Below, in pieces: positions 55,629 to 64,000 of a stretch of DNA of 64,000 nucleotides. Origin of the DNA: JBPOFM01 sp041391925 (GTDB taxonomy: Bacteria > Bacteroidota > Bacteroidia > Flavobacteriales > Flavobacteriaceae); assembly GCA_041391925.1 (NCBI GenBank), contig JAWKNA010000003.1, forward strand, positions 310,001 through 374,000, given 5' to 3'. The notes under the pieces are model-generated. The model was not told the DNA's origin. It saw only the letters and a list, made by a program, of their open reading frames with translations, and ran no database searches. Numbering within the stretch: the stretch's first letter is position 1; each line of letters starts with the position of its first letter. The position numbers were made by a program, and so were the translations under genes.

Positions 55629-56383
55629 TAACCAAATTTGCTTTCAACAATCTCCATAAACCGTTCCTCAAATTCTTCCTTGCCTTTCCAGTTGTTATAG
55701 TCAGGCTTTACAATGTTTTGGATGAGATTATTAGCTTCTTTAAAAGAGTCTGACGTATTGATTTGCGACAGAACCCTGTCATAATCTTCGCGACTGCCAT
55801 CAAACAGGTGTTTAATGAATGCTATCTTGTCGTTTAAACCAATATTGAGAGCCTTGGTCTTCAATTTGTCATTTAAAGACGCTATTTTTTTTGTGTTTTC
55901 ACGAATGGAGTGTTGGTTAGCGGTAATTGGGTCAAATACCGGAATATCCTTAAAATCGGCAGTCATGGCATCAAAATCGTGTTTATCTACTGATGATTTT
56001 GAAATTGCCTCATCCACAATAATATCTATTTCTTCAGATTCTTGCGGCATTTGCGCGAACATATCCTTTATTTTTTCCATGACAGGTTCCATAATGCCAT
56101 CATCCTCTACCTCATCAAGATTGATATATATTTTATCTTCCCGCTCAATGTTGTCACTTATTTTATTGTTAAACGCTTCATCCAACATTCCAAAAAACGA
56201 ACTATCACTGCCTATCGTTGGCATATTCCCATTTTCAAAATTTTCATGGGCAAACTTTAAAACGGATAGCTTTTCATACAGCTGCCCAACTTCTATATGC
56301 ATTTTCAATACATCTTCCTTTCCTTTCAATTTCAAAATTCTATGAGCTATGCTCATCAATTCCGATTCCAACTTCTTCTTCAT
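55628..56383 (-). CDS. Conserved Bacteroidota protein upstream of rsmI, unknown function
   Basis: 251 residues, no signal peptide or transmembrane helix. Highly charged and mostly helical; acidic stretch around residues 88-125 (NLDEVEDDGIMEPVMEKIKD, EESEEIDIIVDE-like) and a second helical block at the C-terminus (LFDGSREDYDRVLSQI, WKGKEEFEERFMEIVESKFG). No enzymatic motif seen. The TAATG overlap couples it to rsmI. It is divergent from tdk. Confidence 0.75.
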   Translation of the reverse strand: MKKKLESELMSIAHRILKLKGKEDVLKMHIEVGQLYEKLSVLKFAHENFENGNMPTIGSDSSFFGMLDEAFNNKISDNIEREDKIYINLDEVEDDGIMEPVMEKIKDMFAQMPQESEEIDIIVDEAISKSSVDKHDFDAMTADFKDIPVFDPITANQHSIRENTKKIASLNDKLKTKALNIGLNDKIAFIKHLFDGSREDYDRVLSQINTSDSFKEANNLIQNIVKPDYNNWKGKEEFEERFMEIVESKFG

Positions 56384-56487
56384 AACTTTTTTAACTTTAA
56401 ATCTGATTTATGCTTTTGATTTTTAATAAATTTACGCCACCTTTATAAAAACGTAGATTGACTTCGTTTTAGTGTTAAAATTACAAA

Positions 56488-57135
56488 ATGTTTCTTGAAA
56501 ATACAGTAAATCCTAAAGAACAATTTGGGTGGATTGAGGTTATTTGTGGCTCGATGTTCTCTGGCAAGACCGAAGAATTGATTCGAAGGCTCAAACGGGC
56601 TCAGTTTGCAAAACAAAAGGTAGAAATCTTCAAACCTGCCATAGATGTACGTTATGACGAAGAAATGGTCGTGTCGCATGATTCTAACGAAATCCGTTCC
56701 ACGCCTGTTCCTGCAGCTGCCAATATTCCTATTTTGGCGGATGGTTGTGATGTGGTCGGCATTGACGAGGCACAGTTTTTTGATGATGAAATTGTACGTG
56801 TATGCAACGATTTGGCAAATAAAGGCATAAGAGTGATTGTTGCGGGATTGGATATGGATTTTAAGGGCAATCCTTTTGGGCCGATGCCACATTTGATGGC
56901 AACTGCCGAATATGTGACCAAAGTCCACGCCATTTGCACGAGAACAGGCAATTTGGCTCAATACAGTTACCGAAAAGCCAAAAGTGATGCCTTGGTATTG
57001 CTTGGTGAAGTGGATGAATACGAACCCTTAAGTCGGGCCGCATTTTACAAAGCAATGCTTCGCGATAAAGTTCGGAACATGAAAGTGAACGACCCTGAAG
57101 AATTATCTCCAAAAACAAAAAACTCCAATGCCTAA
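56488..57135 (+). CDS. tdk: Thymidine kinase, type II
   Basis: 215 residues. P-loop ICGSMFSGKTEELIRRL, catalytic segment GIDEAQFFDDEIVRVC, and thymidine site VAGLDMDFKGNPFG are intact. The C-terminal lasso, which holds a zinc with four Cys in E. coli and human TK, retains only one Cys here (HAICTRTGN); the partner is Thr, and the later CxxC/CxxH is YEPLSRAAF. It may fold without zinc. The stop overlaps alr by 8 bases. Confidence 0.92.
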   Translation: MFLENTVNPKEQFGWIEVICGSMFSGKTEELIRRLKRAQFAKQKVEIFKPAIDVRYDEEMVVSHDSNEIRSTPVPAAANIPILADGCDVVGIDEAQFFDDEIVRVCNDLANKGIRVIVAGLDMDFKGNPFGPMPHLMATAEYVTKVHAICTRTGNLAQYSYRKAKSDALVLLGEVDEYEPLSRAAFYKAMLRDKVRNMKVNDPEELSPKTKNSNA

Positions 57136-58234
57136 AGCCCAAGAAACAGTTCTCGAAATTAATTTACATTCTTTAAAACATAATTTTGATTACCTCAGGT
57201 CCAAAATTAGCGATAAAACAAAGTTTTTGGCAGTTGTAAAGGCTTTTGCTTACGGAAGTGATGCCAATGAAATCGCGCTCCATCTCCAGGCTTTGGGTGT
57301 TGATTATTTTGCCGTCGCCTACACCAACGAGGGAGTTGCCCTGAGAGATGCGGGAATTACAAAACCTATTTTAGTGTTGCATCCGTTGCCTTTAAGCTTC
57401 AAAACCATCATAGACCGTTGTCTGGAACCAAGCATTTACAACCAAAAGGTTTTAGGTGAATTCATCGATGTGGCTTCAGAGAAAAACCAAATCGATTATC
57501 CCATACACCTAAAATTCAATACAGGTTTAAATCGTTTGGGATTCGCAAAAAAAGATATCGAAGTCATTCACAAAAAAATCAGTTCTTCTCCAAATGTAAA
57601 GGTAAAATCCATTTTCTCGCATCTGGCAGCAAGTGAAGATATGGAGGAAAAGGAATTCACTTTGAGGCAGATTTCATCCTTTAAAAATATCATTGCCCAA
57701 TTTGAAAAACATTTTGGTAATACTGTTTTGACCCATATGTGCAACACATCGGGAATCCTAAATTATCCCGAAGCGCATTTTGATATGGTCCGAAGCGGGA
57801 TTGGTCTTTATGGATTTGGAAATTCAGAGGAAGAGGATAAGAATTTCAAACCTATCGCTTCACTTAAATCCGTTATTTCCCAGATTCATCATGTTAAAAA
57901 AGGAGATTCTGTTGGTTACAATCGCGCTTACAAAAGTGAAACCGAACAGGCAACTGCAACCATTCCCATTGGCCATGCTGACGGAATTGGCCGAATCTAT
58001 GGTAATGGCAAAGGGTATGTAATTATCAAAGGGAAAAAAGCGCCTTTAGTTGGAAATGTATGTATGGATATGATAATGGTCAATGTGACTGATATCGATT
58101 GTGAAGAAGGTGATGAAGTCATTATTTTTGATGCCCATCATACTGCAAGTGATTTGGCACAAAATGCCAATACCATTTCTTATGAGCTGATTACTTCGAT
58201 TTCCCAACGTGTGAAAAGAATCATAATAAAATAA
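57128..58234 (+). CDS. alr: Alanine racemase
   Basis: 368 residues. The PLP lysine is in FLAVVKAFAYGSDANEIAL (family usual VKANAYGHG, so the next residues differ); the catalytic Tyr is in DSVGYNRAYKSE and the substrate Arg/Met loop is in NVCMDMIMVNVTD. It makes D-Ala for peptidoglycan. It begins inside the 3' end of tdk. Confidence 0.93.
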   Translation: MPKAQETVLEINLHSLKHNFDYLRSKISDKTKFLAVVKAFAYGSDANEIALHLQALGVDYFAVAYTNEGVALRDAGITKPILVLHPLPLSFKTIIDRCLEPSIYNQKVLGEFIDVASEKNQIDYPIHLKFNTGLNRLGFAKKDIEVIHKKISSSPNVKVKSIFSHLAASEDMEEKEFTLRQISSFKNIIAQFEKHFGNTVLTHMCNTSGILNYPEAHFDMVRSGIGLYGFGNSEEEDKNFKPIASLKSVISQIHHVKKGDSVGYNRAYKSETEQATATIPIGHADGIGRIYGNGKGYVIIKGKKAPLVGNVCMDMIMVNVTDIDCEEGDEVIIFDAHHTASDLAQNANTISYELITSISQRVKRIIIK

Positions 58235-58304
58235 TATCTGTCTTTTAAAGCTATTTATATTTTTCTTACATTAGTGTTTTAATAACTAACTTAATACAAC
58301 TAAT

Positions 58305-58712
58305 ATGTGGAAAGAATTTAAGAATTTTATCATGACGGGCAACGTCATAGATTTGGCAGTCGCCGTTTTACTGGCTGGTGCTGTTGGAATGGTCGTAAAT
58401 GGTTTTGTGACAGACATTATGATGCCTATAGTGGGCTCCGTTTCGGGTGGCGTGGATTTTTCAGACATGAAGGTAGTCCTTTCTCCAGCTGTTATTGGTG
58501 ATGATGGCAGTGTGATAACCCCTGAAAATGCCATTATGTATGGAAGATGGATCAATTCCATCATTAACTTGGTCATTGTTGGATTTGTCCTCTTTATGAT
58601 TGTAAAAGCGTATGCTAAAGTAAGAGCTAAAAAAGAAGAAGCTCCAGCACCTCCTCCCGGACCAACAGAAATTGATTTATTAAAAGAAATTAGAGATGCT
58701 CTAAAAAAATAA
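58305..58712 (+). CDS. mscL: Large-conductance mechanosensitive channel
   Basis: 135 residues. N-terminal amphipathic helix (MWKEFKNFIMTGNVIDLAVAV), pore-lining helix TM1, a periplasmic loop and TM2 (about 88-110), then a Pro-rich linker and a C-terminal helix EIDLLKEIRDALKK. It vents solutes under hypo-osmotic shock. It is transcribed 70 bases after alr. Confidence 0.94.
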   Translation: MWKEFKNFIMTGNVIDLAVAVLLAGAVGMVVNGFVTDIMMPIVGSVSGGVDFSDMKVVLSPAVIGDDGSVITPENAIMYGRWINSIINLVIVGFVLFMIVKAYAKVRAKKEEAPAPPPGPTEIDLLKEIRDALKK

Positions 58713-58740
58713 CAACCGTTACACTTACATGTTCTAACTT

Positions 58741-58773
58741 AAACCCGATTCGAAAGAGTCGGGTTCATTTTTT
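58741..58773 (+). terminator. Terminator of mscL
   Basis: AACCCGATTC / GAGTCGGGTT (10 bp, one T-G) capped by GAAA, then a run of T. Confidence 0.9.
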
Positions 58774-58808
58774 GTCTAAAATTTAAAATATCGAAATACT
58801 TTATTGGT

Positions 58809-58816
58809 TACTTTTG
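58809..58816 (+). promoter_or_regulatory. -7 element TACTTTTG before asd
   Basis: Match to TAnnTTTG, 18 bases before the chosen start; excludes the ATG at 58814. Confidence 0.55.
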
Positions 58817-58834
58817 CAATTCAAAATTCATCAA

Positions 58835-59824
58835 ATGAAAGTAGCAGTTGTTGGCGCCACAGGAATGGTTGGCGAAGTCATGTTAAAAGTTTTGGAAGAG
58901 CGCAATTTTCCTTATTCTGAGTTGTTTCTTGTGGCTTCAGAAAAATCCGTCGGGAAAACCATCTCCTTCAAGAACAAAGAATACCGAGTTATTGGACTCG
59001 AAGAAGCTGTTTCAAAAAAACCCGACATCGCTTTATTTTCTGCAGGTGGAACCACTTCTCTGGAGTGGGCTCCTAAATTTGCTGAAGTAGGAACTACCGT
59101 TATCGATAATTCTTCAGCTTGGAGAATGGATCAAACTAAAAAATTAGTAGTTCCAGAAATAAATGCTTCACAACTTTCCAAAAATGATAAAATCATCGCA
59201 AACCCAAATTGTTCAACCATTCAAATGGTCATGGTTTTGGCGCCTCTTCACAAAAAATATAAAATTAAACGCATTGTTGTTTCTACCTATCAATCCATTA
59301 CAGGAACGGGTTTGAAAGCTGTTAAACAGTTGGAAAACGAGCTTGCCGGAATAAAAGGAGAAATGGCGTATCACTATCCTATACACAAAAATGCCATACC
59401 TCACTGCGATGTGTTCGAAGAAAATGGCTATACAAAGGAGGAAATGAAACTCGTTCGTGAAACCCAAAAAATTCTTGATGACAGAACTATTGCCGTCACT
59501 GCGACGGCTGTACGAATCCCAACTTCTGGAGGTCACAGTGAAGCTGTGAATGTTGAGTTTGAAAACGATTTTGACATTCATGAACTCCGCCAAATATTAA
59601 ACAAAACGGAAGGGGTTGTCGTACAAGACAATATCGATGTCAATACATATCCAATGCCTATTTATGCCAATGGGAAAGATGATGTTTTTGTTGGAAGGAT
59701 TCGTCGTGATGGTTCACAACCGAACTCACTAAACCTTTGGATTGTAAGTGACAATTTACGCAAAGGTGCAGCCACAAATACAATCCAAATTGCAGAATAT
59801 TTGATTGCTCACAACTTAGTTTGA
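58835..59824 (+). CDS. asd: Aspartate-semialdehyde dehydrogenase
   Basis: 329 residues from MKVAVVGATGMVGEVMLKV; the in-frame ATG at 58814 would add 7 residues within the promoter element. Active-site Cys in IANPNCSTIQMV, catalytic His in RIPTSGGHSEAVNVEF, Gln in STYQSITGTGLKAV. It makes aspartate semialdehyde for lysine, threonine, methionine and diaminopimelate synthesis. Confidence 0.95.
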   Translation: MKVAVVGATGMVGEVMLKVLEERNFPYSELFLVASEKSVGKTISFKNKEYRVIGLEEAVSKKPDIALFSAGGTTSLEWAPKFAEVGTTVIDNSSAWRMDQTKKLVVPEINASQLSKNDKIIANPNCSTIQMVMVLAPLHKKYKIKRIVVSTYQSITGTGLKAVKQLENELAGIKGEMAYHYPIHKNAIPHCDVFEENGYTKEEMKLVRETQKILDDRTIAVTATAVRIPTSGGHSEAVNVEFENDFDIHELRQILNKTEGVVVQDNIDVNTYPMPIYANGKDDVFVGRIRRDGSQPNSLNLWIVSDNLRKGAATNTIQIAEYLIAHNLV

Positions 59825-59948
59825 CACCATCTCTAGTTTAGGAACTCCTTTTTCATTAGTAGATTGTCAGTAAAATTTCGTAATACATCTAATTAATTGT
59901 CTGTCAACGACAATATTTGTTATATTAGCGAACCAAATTTTACTTTAA

Positions 59949-61049
59949 ATGTTCAAAAAATATCTAAGTTTTTTGTGCCTGATTTTATCTTTAGTGGTAG
60001 TTTCCTGTGGAAACGATGACGCTTATGTATCCATCTCTGATGATGATCCGGAACAAGTGTCGCCCGTGGTGTTCGATATTGACCAAGTACCCTATCAGAC
60101 ACTCTCGGAATATAATTTTTTTGAAGGTGAAATGAAGGATTTGGAACCTGTTTATGGAGTTTTACCTTATGATTTGATTTCTCCATTGTTTTCAGATTAT
60201 GCATCCAAAAAACGTTTTATTTGGATGCCAAATAATGTCAGTGCAACGTATGTGAATGATTTTTCAGTTTTGAATTTTCCTGTTGGAACCATGCTCATCA
60301 AGAATTTTTATTATGACAAAGTGCTTCCCGAAGGAAATGTCAAAATATTAGAAACACGATTGCAGATAAGAAAAGAAGAAGGTTGGGTGTTTGCCAATTA
60401 CAAATGGAATGAGGAACAGACCCAAGCAACCTATGATTTAAATGGGAGCTATGTGCCTTTTGATTTTATAGCGGAGGACACACAAAAAAGTGTTAATTAT
60501 TTCATACCTTCGGGTGCTCAGTGTTTAACCTGCCATAAATCTGAAAATGATATTGGGACACCAATAGGTGTTAAACCTCAAAATCTTAATCGGATGATGA
60601 CATATCCTAATGGCACTATGAACCAACTGGAAAAATGGGTAGAAATGGGTTATTTGGCTGATGGTTACCCAACAAATATAGATACCGTTGTGGATTGGGA
60701 GGATGGCACACAACCATTAGAGATGAGAGTTCGTTCCTATTTGGATATTAACTGTGCGCATTGCCATTCCGACAACAGACACTGTGACTATAGACCTGTT
60801 AGATTCGCTTTTCACGAGTCTTCTAATATCACAAATCTTGGTGTTTGTGTTCAGGCCCATGAAATTTTTGACCCTTCGTTGACCTATATAGTAAACCCTG
60901 GAAATGCGGAACGCTCTATTATGGCGGTACGTCTTAATTCTGTTGCGCAAGAGCTCAGAATGCCTTTGTTGGGACGAACCCTCAAACATGAAGAAGGTGT
61001 TGAGCTTATTGAAACCTGGATTAATTCCTTAACCAATATATGTGAATAA
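59949..61049 (+). CDS. SO2930-type diheme cytochrome c lipoprotein
   Basis: 366 residues. Lipoprotein signal (LVVVSCGNDD). Two c-type heme motifs, CLTCH near residue 196 and CAHCH near 274, with further Cys/His at HCHSDNRHCDY. N-terminal ~180 residues (SPLFSDYASKKRFIWMP, FPVGTMLIKNFYY) belong to the conserved accompanying domain of this family. It is periplasmic or outer-membrane-attached and may act in electron transfer. Directly upstream (22 bases) of the FG-GAP protein. Confidence 0.87.
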   Translation: MFKKYLSFLCLILSLVVVSCGNDDAYVSISDDDPEQVSPVVFDIDQVPYQTLSEYNFFEGEMKDLEPVYGVLPYDLISPLFSDYASKKRFIWMPNNVSATYVNDFSVLNFPVGTMLIKNFYYDKVLPEGNVKILETRLQIRKEEGWVFANYKWNEEQTQATYDLNGSYVPFDFIAEDTQKSVNYFIPSGAQCLTCHKSENDIGTPIGVKPQNLNRMMTYPNGTMNQLEKWVEMGYLADGYPTNIDTVVDWEDGTQPLEMRVRSYLDINCAHCHSDNRHCDYRPVRFAFHESSNITNLGVCVQAHEIFDPSLTYIVNPGNAERSIMAVRLNSVAQELRMPLLGRTLKHEEGVELIETWINSLTNICE

Positions 61050-61071
61050 TATTATTTTATACTTTTAGATT

Positions 61072-63117
61072 ATGAAAAAACTTTTACTATCAATTGCAAT
61101 TTGTTCCGCAACTTATGTGCTTAATGCCCAAAGTTACAACAGCTGTTCTGAAGCCTTTGCCTCAGCCACAATAGGCGAAGGAACCTACCACGTTGGCACC
61201 CTTAATGGAGACATCCCTCCCAGTTTTTGTGACGGAGGAAATGGCAGTGGAGTTACGGCGGGCGAATGGATAAAGTATGTGCCAACAGATGATTATTCCG
61301 TGACCGTGAGCTCAGACCTTGCAGTCAATGGCGATAAGGACACCCGTTTCCATGTGTTTACAGGAACTTGTGGCGCTTTGGCTTGCGTTGCGGGCGATGA
61401 TGATTCTGGAAATTATAATGGTACTAATGGAAGTTCTTATTTGTCAGTGGCCACTTTTGATGTGCTTTCTGGACAGACCTATTACATCGTTTGGGACAAT
61501 CGATGGGGCGATAGCAGTGATTTTGATTTCACTTTAACAGAAGACGACTACGTTCCACCACCACCATCTCCTGTTACCTTCACCCAACAAAGTGTTTCAG
61601 CCAATGGTTCTGATAGGGCGATTGTGGACATGAACGGAGATTTTCTTGACGATTTAGTATCCATTAGCCAAACAAACATCAACATCAATTACCAATTGGC
61701 TTCAGGTGGATTTAATAGTGTGAATATCACTACAACTTCTGCTGACTACCAACCTTCTTGGAGTCTTGCCGCAGGCGATTGGGATGCCAATGGCTATAAT
61801 GATTTGTTGTATGGGGATGGTAATGGTGTCACATTCATGAGAGCAAATGCCAATGGAACTGCCTATACTGAAATTTCTGGACCTCAAGATGTATTTTCAC
61901 AACGCTCAAATTTTGTTGACATCAACAATGATGGTCATTTGGATGCATTTGTCTGCCATGATGTTGCGCCTAGCGTTTCTTATATGAATGACGGTTCTAA
62001 TAATTTAGTGTTTAGTAATTCCAACGGTCTCGGAAATTATCCTACTGGAGGAAACTATGCCTCCACATGGATTGATTTTGATAACGATGGTGACATTGAT
62101 ATGTTTATGGCAAAGTGTGGTGGCAATGAAGCCAGAAGAACTAACCAACTTTACAGGAACAATGGTAATGGCACCTACACAGAAATTGGAGCCTCTGCTG
62201 GACTGGCTGATATTATCCAAACTTGGTCTTCAGCTTGGGGTGATTTTGACAATGATGGCGATATGGATGTATATGTTGGTTCAAGTACAGGAAACGATCA
62301 TAAACTGATGCGTAATAATGGTGATAATACATTTACGGATGTTACTTCATCTGCCAATGTAGGAACAGCTGAAATTGGGCATGAGAATGTGCCTGGAGAT
62401 TTTGACAATGACGGTAATCTTGATATTTATTCCAATGGATCCATTCTTTTTGGAAATGGAGACCTGACCTTTTCAGTAAACAATTCCTTGACAGTTCCAG
62501 ACGTTGGGTGCATTGGAGACATCAACAATGATGGCTTTTTGGATTTTTTCTATGGAAGTGTTTTTAAAAATAATGGGAATAGTAATAATTGGATTAAAAT
62601 TGTTACTGTGGGAAATACCGAAGGTGGATATAGCAACAAAAATGGAATTGGTGCTCGTGTAGAAATCAATACCGATTCGGGAACACAAATTAGAGATGTC
62701 AGAAGTGGTGAAGGATTTAGATATATGCACAGTTTGAACACCCACTTTGGAATTGGAACCAACACTTCCATCAACTACGTCAAGGTTGTTTGGCCTTCTG
62801 GAATTGTGGATATCATTCAATCTCCCGACATCAATGAGCTATTGGTTATCAATGAAGGCTCTACACTGAGCGCAGAAGGATCTTTTGTTACGGATCTGAT
62901 ACTTTATCCTAATCCAACGAAATCTGTTTTGAATTTAAATACATTGGAAGATTTGTCAGATATTGTCTATGCCGTATTTGACATGAATGGAAAGCGTGTT
63001 TTGAATTCCAAATTAGTTTCCAACAGTATTGACGTATCTGGATTGAGTTCTGGGAACTATGTTTTGCGATTGATGTCCGGTAATTCCATCAAAAGCCAAA
63101 AGTTTATCAAACAGTAA
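61072..63117 (+). CDS. T9SS-exported FG-GAP/VCBS repeat protein with ASPIC/UnbV domain
   Basis: 681 residues. Signal peptide, an N-terminal beta domain (about 20-160), then FG-GAP/VCBS calcium repeats (DMNGDFLDDL, DWDANGYNDLLYGDG, DINNDGHLDAF, DFDNDGDIDMFMA, DFDNDGDMDVYVG, DFDNDGNLDIYSNG, DINNDGFLDFFYG), an UnbV/ASPIC segment (GIGARVEINTDSGTQIRDVR, HFGIGTN) and a T9SS sorting domain (LILYPNPTKSVLNLN ... KFIKQ). It probably folds as a calcium-bound propeller at the cell surface. Co-transcribed with the diheme cytochrome. Confidence 0.9.
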   Translation: MKKLLLSIAICSATYVLNAQSYNSCSEAFASATIGEGTYHVGTLNGDIPPSFCDGGNGSGVTAGEWIKYVPTDDYSVTVSSDLAVNGDKDTRFHVFTGTCGALACVAGDDDSGNYNGTNGSSYLSVATFDVLSGQTYYIVWDNRWGDSSDFDFTLTEDDYVPPPPSPVTFTQQSVSANGSDRAIVDMNGDFLDDLVSISQTNININYQLASGGFNSVNITTTSADYQPSWSLAAGDWDANGYNDLLYGDGNGVTFMRANANGTAYTEISGPQDVFSQRSNFVDINNDGHLDAFVCHDVAPSVSYMNDGSNNLVFSNSNGLGNYPTGGNYASTWIDFDNDGDIDMFMAKCGGNEARRTNQLYRNNGNGTYTEIGASAGLADIIQTWSSAWGDFDNDGDMDVYVGSSTGNDHKLMRNNGDNTFTDVTSSANVGTAEIGHENVPGDFDNDGNLDIYSNGSILFGNGDLTFSVNNSLTVPDVGCIGDINNDGFLDFFYGSVFKNNGNSNNWIKIVTVGNTEGGYSNKNGIGARVEINTDSGTQIRDVRSGEGFRYMHSLNTHFGIGTNTSINYVKVVWPSGIVDIIQSPDINELLVINEGSTLSAEGSFVTDLILYPNPTKSVLNLNTLEDLSDIVYAVFDMNGKRVLNSKLVSNSIDVSGLSSGNYVLRLMSGNSIKSQKFIKQ

Positions 63118-63139
63118 AATACAAATGCATAACTAATTA

Positions 63140-63170
63140 AAATCCGTTCTTTAAAAGAGCGGATTTTTTT
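63140..63170 (+). terminator. Terminator of the cytochrome/FG-GAP pair
   Basis: Stem AAATCCGTTCTTT / AAAGAGCGGATTT (one T-G) with further T, 22 bases after the stop. Confidence 0.88.
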
Positions 63171-63174
63171 ATGC

Positions 63175-63182
63175 TATTTTTG
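63175..63182 (+). promoter_or_regulatory. -7 element TATTTTTG before the ABC transporter gene
   Basis: Match to TAnnTTTG, 11 bases before the ATG. The leader would be very short. Confidence 0.45.
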
Positions 63183-63193
63183 CTTGTAGATAA

Positions 63194-64000
63194 ATGCTTG
63201 AGTTAAAAAACATATCATTTGCTTACGACACCTCTCTTGTCCTGAAAGATATCGGCTTTTCAGTAAAAACTGGTGAGCATCTTTCTGTTATTGGCGAAAG
63301 TGGTTCTGGAAAATCGACTTTGCTCAAATTAATCTATGGTGAATATGATTTGGGACAAGGTCACATCTTTTGGAAAAATACTCAAATCCTTGGTCCAAAA
63401 TTTAACCTTGTGGTCGGTTATGATTTTATGAAATCTGTAGCACAGGAATTTGATCTAATGCCATTCGTCACTGTTGAAGAAAACATCGGAAAATATTTGT
63501 CCAACTTCTTCCCAGTAGAAAAAAAAGAACGAGTCCAAGAACTTTTAGAGGTTGTTGAGCTAACAGATGTTTCCAACATTAAAGTAAAAAATTTAAGTGG
63601 TGGCCAAAAACAGCGTGTCGCTTTGGCCAGGGCACTCGCTAAAGAACCTGAAATTTTATTATTGGATGAACCTTTTAGCCATATCGATAATTTTAAAAAA
63701 CAAAGGCTTCGTCGTAACCTTTTTAATTATTTAAAAAGAAAAAATATTACATGCATTGTTGCGACACATGACAAGGAAGATGTTCTGGGTTATGCAGATA
63801 GAATGATTGTATTGCATAATTCAAAAATTATAGCAAATGACAGTCCAAGTCAGCTTTATAAAAAACCACAAAATAAGTTGATTGCTTCTTTTTTTGGCGA
63901 ATTTAATGTTATTGATGGTGAGATTTTTTATGCCCATCAGCTTAAAGTTGTTGAAAGCTCAACCTTTAAAGTTTGTGTTTTAAAATCCTATTTTAAAGGA
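63194..64000 (+). CDS. ABC transporter ATP-binding protein (PotA/FbpC-like), 3' end outside window
   Basis: 269 codons to the right edge without a stop. Walker A GESGSGKSTLLKL, Q-loop region, signature LSGGQKQRVALARAL, Walker B EILLLDEPF and the switch His in VATHDKEDVL are complete. PSQLYKKPQN after the switch is typical of the spermidine/sulfate/iron importer ATPases, and a C-terminal domain follows. Its permease must lie beyond the window. Substrate not determinable. Confidence 0.9.
   Translation, partial: MLELKNISFAYDTSLVLKDIGFSVKTGEHLSVIGESGSGKSTLLKLIYGEYDLGQGHIFWKNTQILGPKFNLVVGYDFMKSVAQEFDLMPFVTVEENIGKYLSNFFPVEKKERVQELLEVVELTDVSNIKVKNLSGGQKQRVALARALAKEPEILLLDEPFSHIDNFKKQRLRRNLFNYLKRKNITCIVATHDKEDVLGYADRMIVLHNSKIIANDSPSQLYKKPQNKLIASFFGEFNVIDGEIFYAHQLKVVESSTFKVCVLKSYFKG

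Noticed and set aside
55815..56345. 176-residue plus-strand ORF opposite the rsmI-linked gene
   Set aside because: Low-complexity Ser/Ile/Phe antisense; the minus-strand frame is coupled to rsmI and better composed.
56443..56961. 172-residue minus-strand ORF over tdk
   Set aside because: Overlaps the catalytic core of tdk in antisense.

Overview
The window is a stretch of chromosome from a low-GC marine-type member of the Flavobacteriaceae (Bacteroidota). The evidence is several lineage features: type IX secretion (T9SS) C-terminal sorting domains, lipoprotein-rich gene content, a three-gene SdhCAB complex of the Bacteroidota kind, an IPExxxVDY-family protein, ribosomal protein L21 with a long C-terminal extension, and promoters with the Bacteroidota -7 element TAnnTTTG in place of sigma70 boxes. 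I see no phage, transposon, integrase, CRISPR array or rRNA. The content is mostly core chromosome, with little sign of recent transfer.

Layout. 0-5.5 kb: secreted or surface proteins (a T9SS matrixin-like metalloprotease cut by the left edge, a BNR/sortilin-like repeat protein, an unknown lipoprotein). 5.6-9.1 kb: sdhCAB. 9.2-14.1 kb: an M28 peptidase facing a TonB-dependent receptor/phytase operon for phosphate scavenging. 14.3-16.0 kb: rplU-rpmA and a small membrane protein. 16.2-19.6 kb: paired M16 peptidases. 19.7-24.9 kb: metal-binding lipoprotein, a translationally coupled oxidoreductase/CYTH/YciI operon, dinB, pyk. 25.0-31.6 kb: rnc-fabF-acpP facing purN-rnhA-pfkB-purF. 31.6-32.2 kb: a 550-base gene-free stretch with two tandem, nearly identical, promoter-plus-terminator RNA units. 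32.2-41.7 kb: sod, then addA-kbl-ompA-addB. 41.7-44.3 kb: a hybrid sensor kinase broken by a frameshift, and tRNA-Ala(GGC). 44.4-54.9 kb: stress, queuosine/pterin, lipid A, transport and recombination genes. 55.0-59.8 kb: rsmI, tdk, alr, mscL, asd. 59.9-63.1 kb: a diheme cytochrome c lipoprotein with a T9SS-exported FG-GAP/ASPIC protein. 63.2 kb to the edge: an ABC transporter ATPase.

The most interesting object is the pair of putative small RNAs at about 31.77-31.84 and 32.03-32.10 kb. A 46-base block is repeated with a single difference. Each copy has a -7-like element just upstream, and a conserved TTTGTCTAA at an identical distance further up. Each ends in a strong intrinsic terminator whose stem sequence is completely different between the copies. 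That is the pattern expected of duplicated small RNA genes. Whether it belongs to a known RNA family could not be checked here. Other points of interest are the broken kinase, the L21-HhH fusion, a thymidine kinase lacking its zinc ligands, an AddB-like nuclease lacking Fe-S cysteines, a 32-residue single-helix membrane ORF, and a dispersed 24-base repeat placed right after stop codons.
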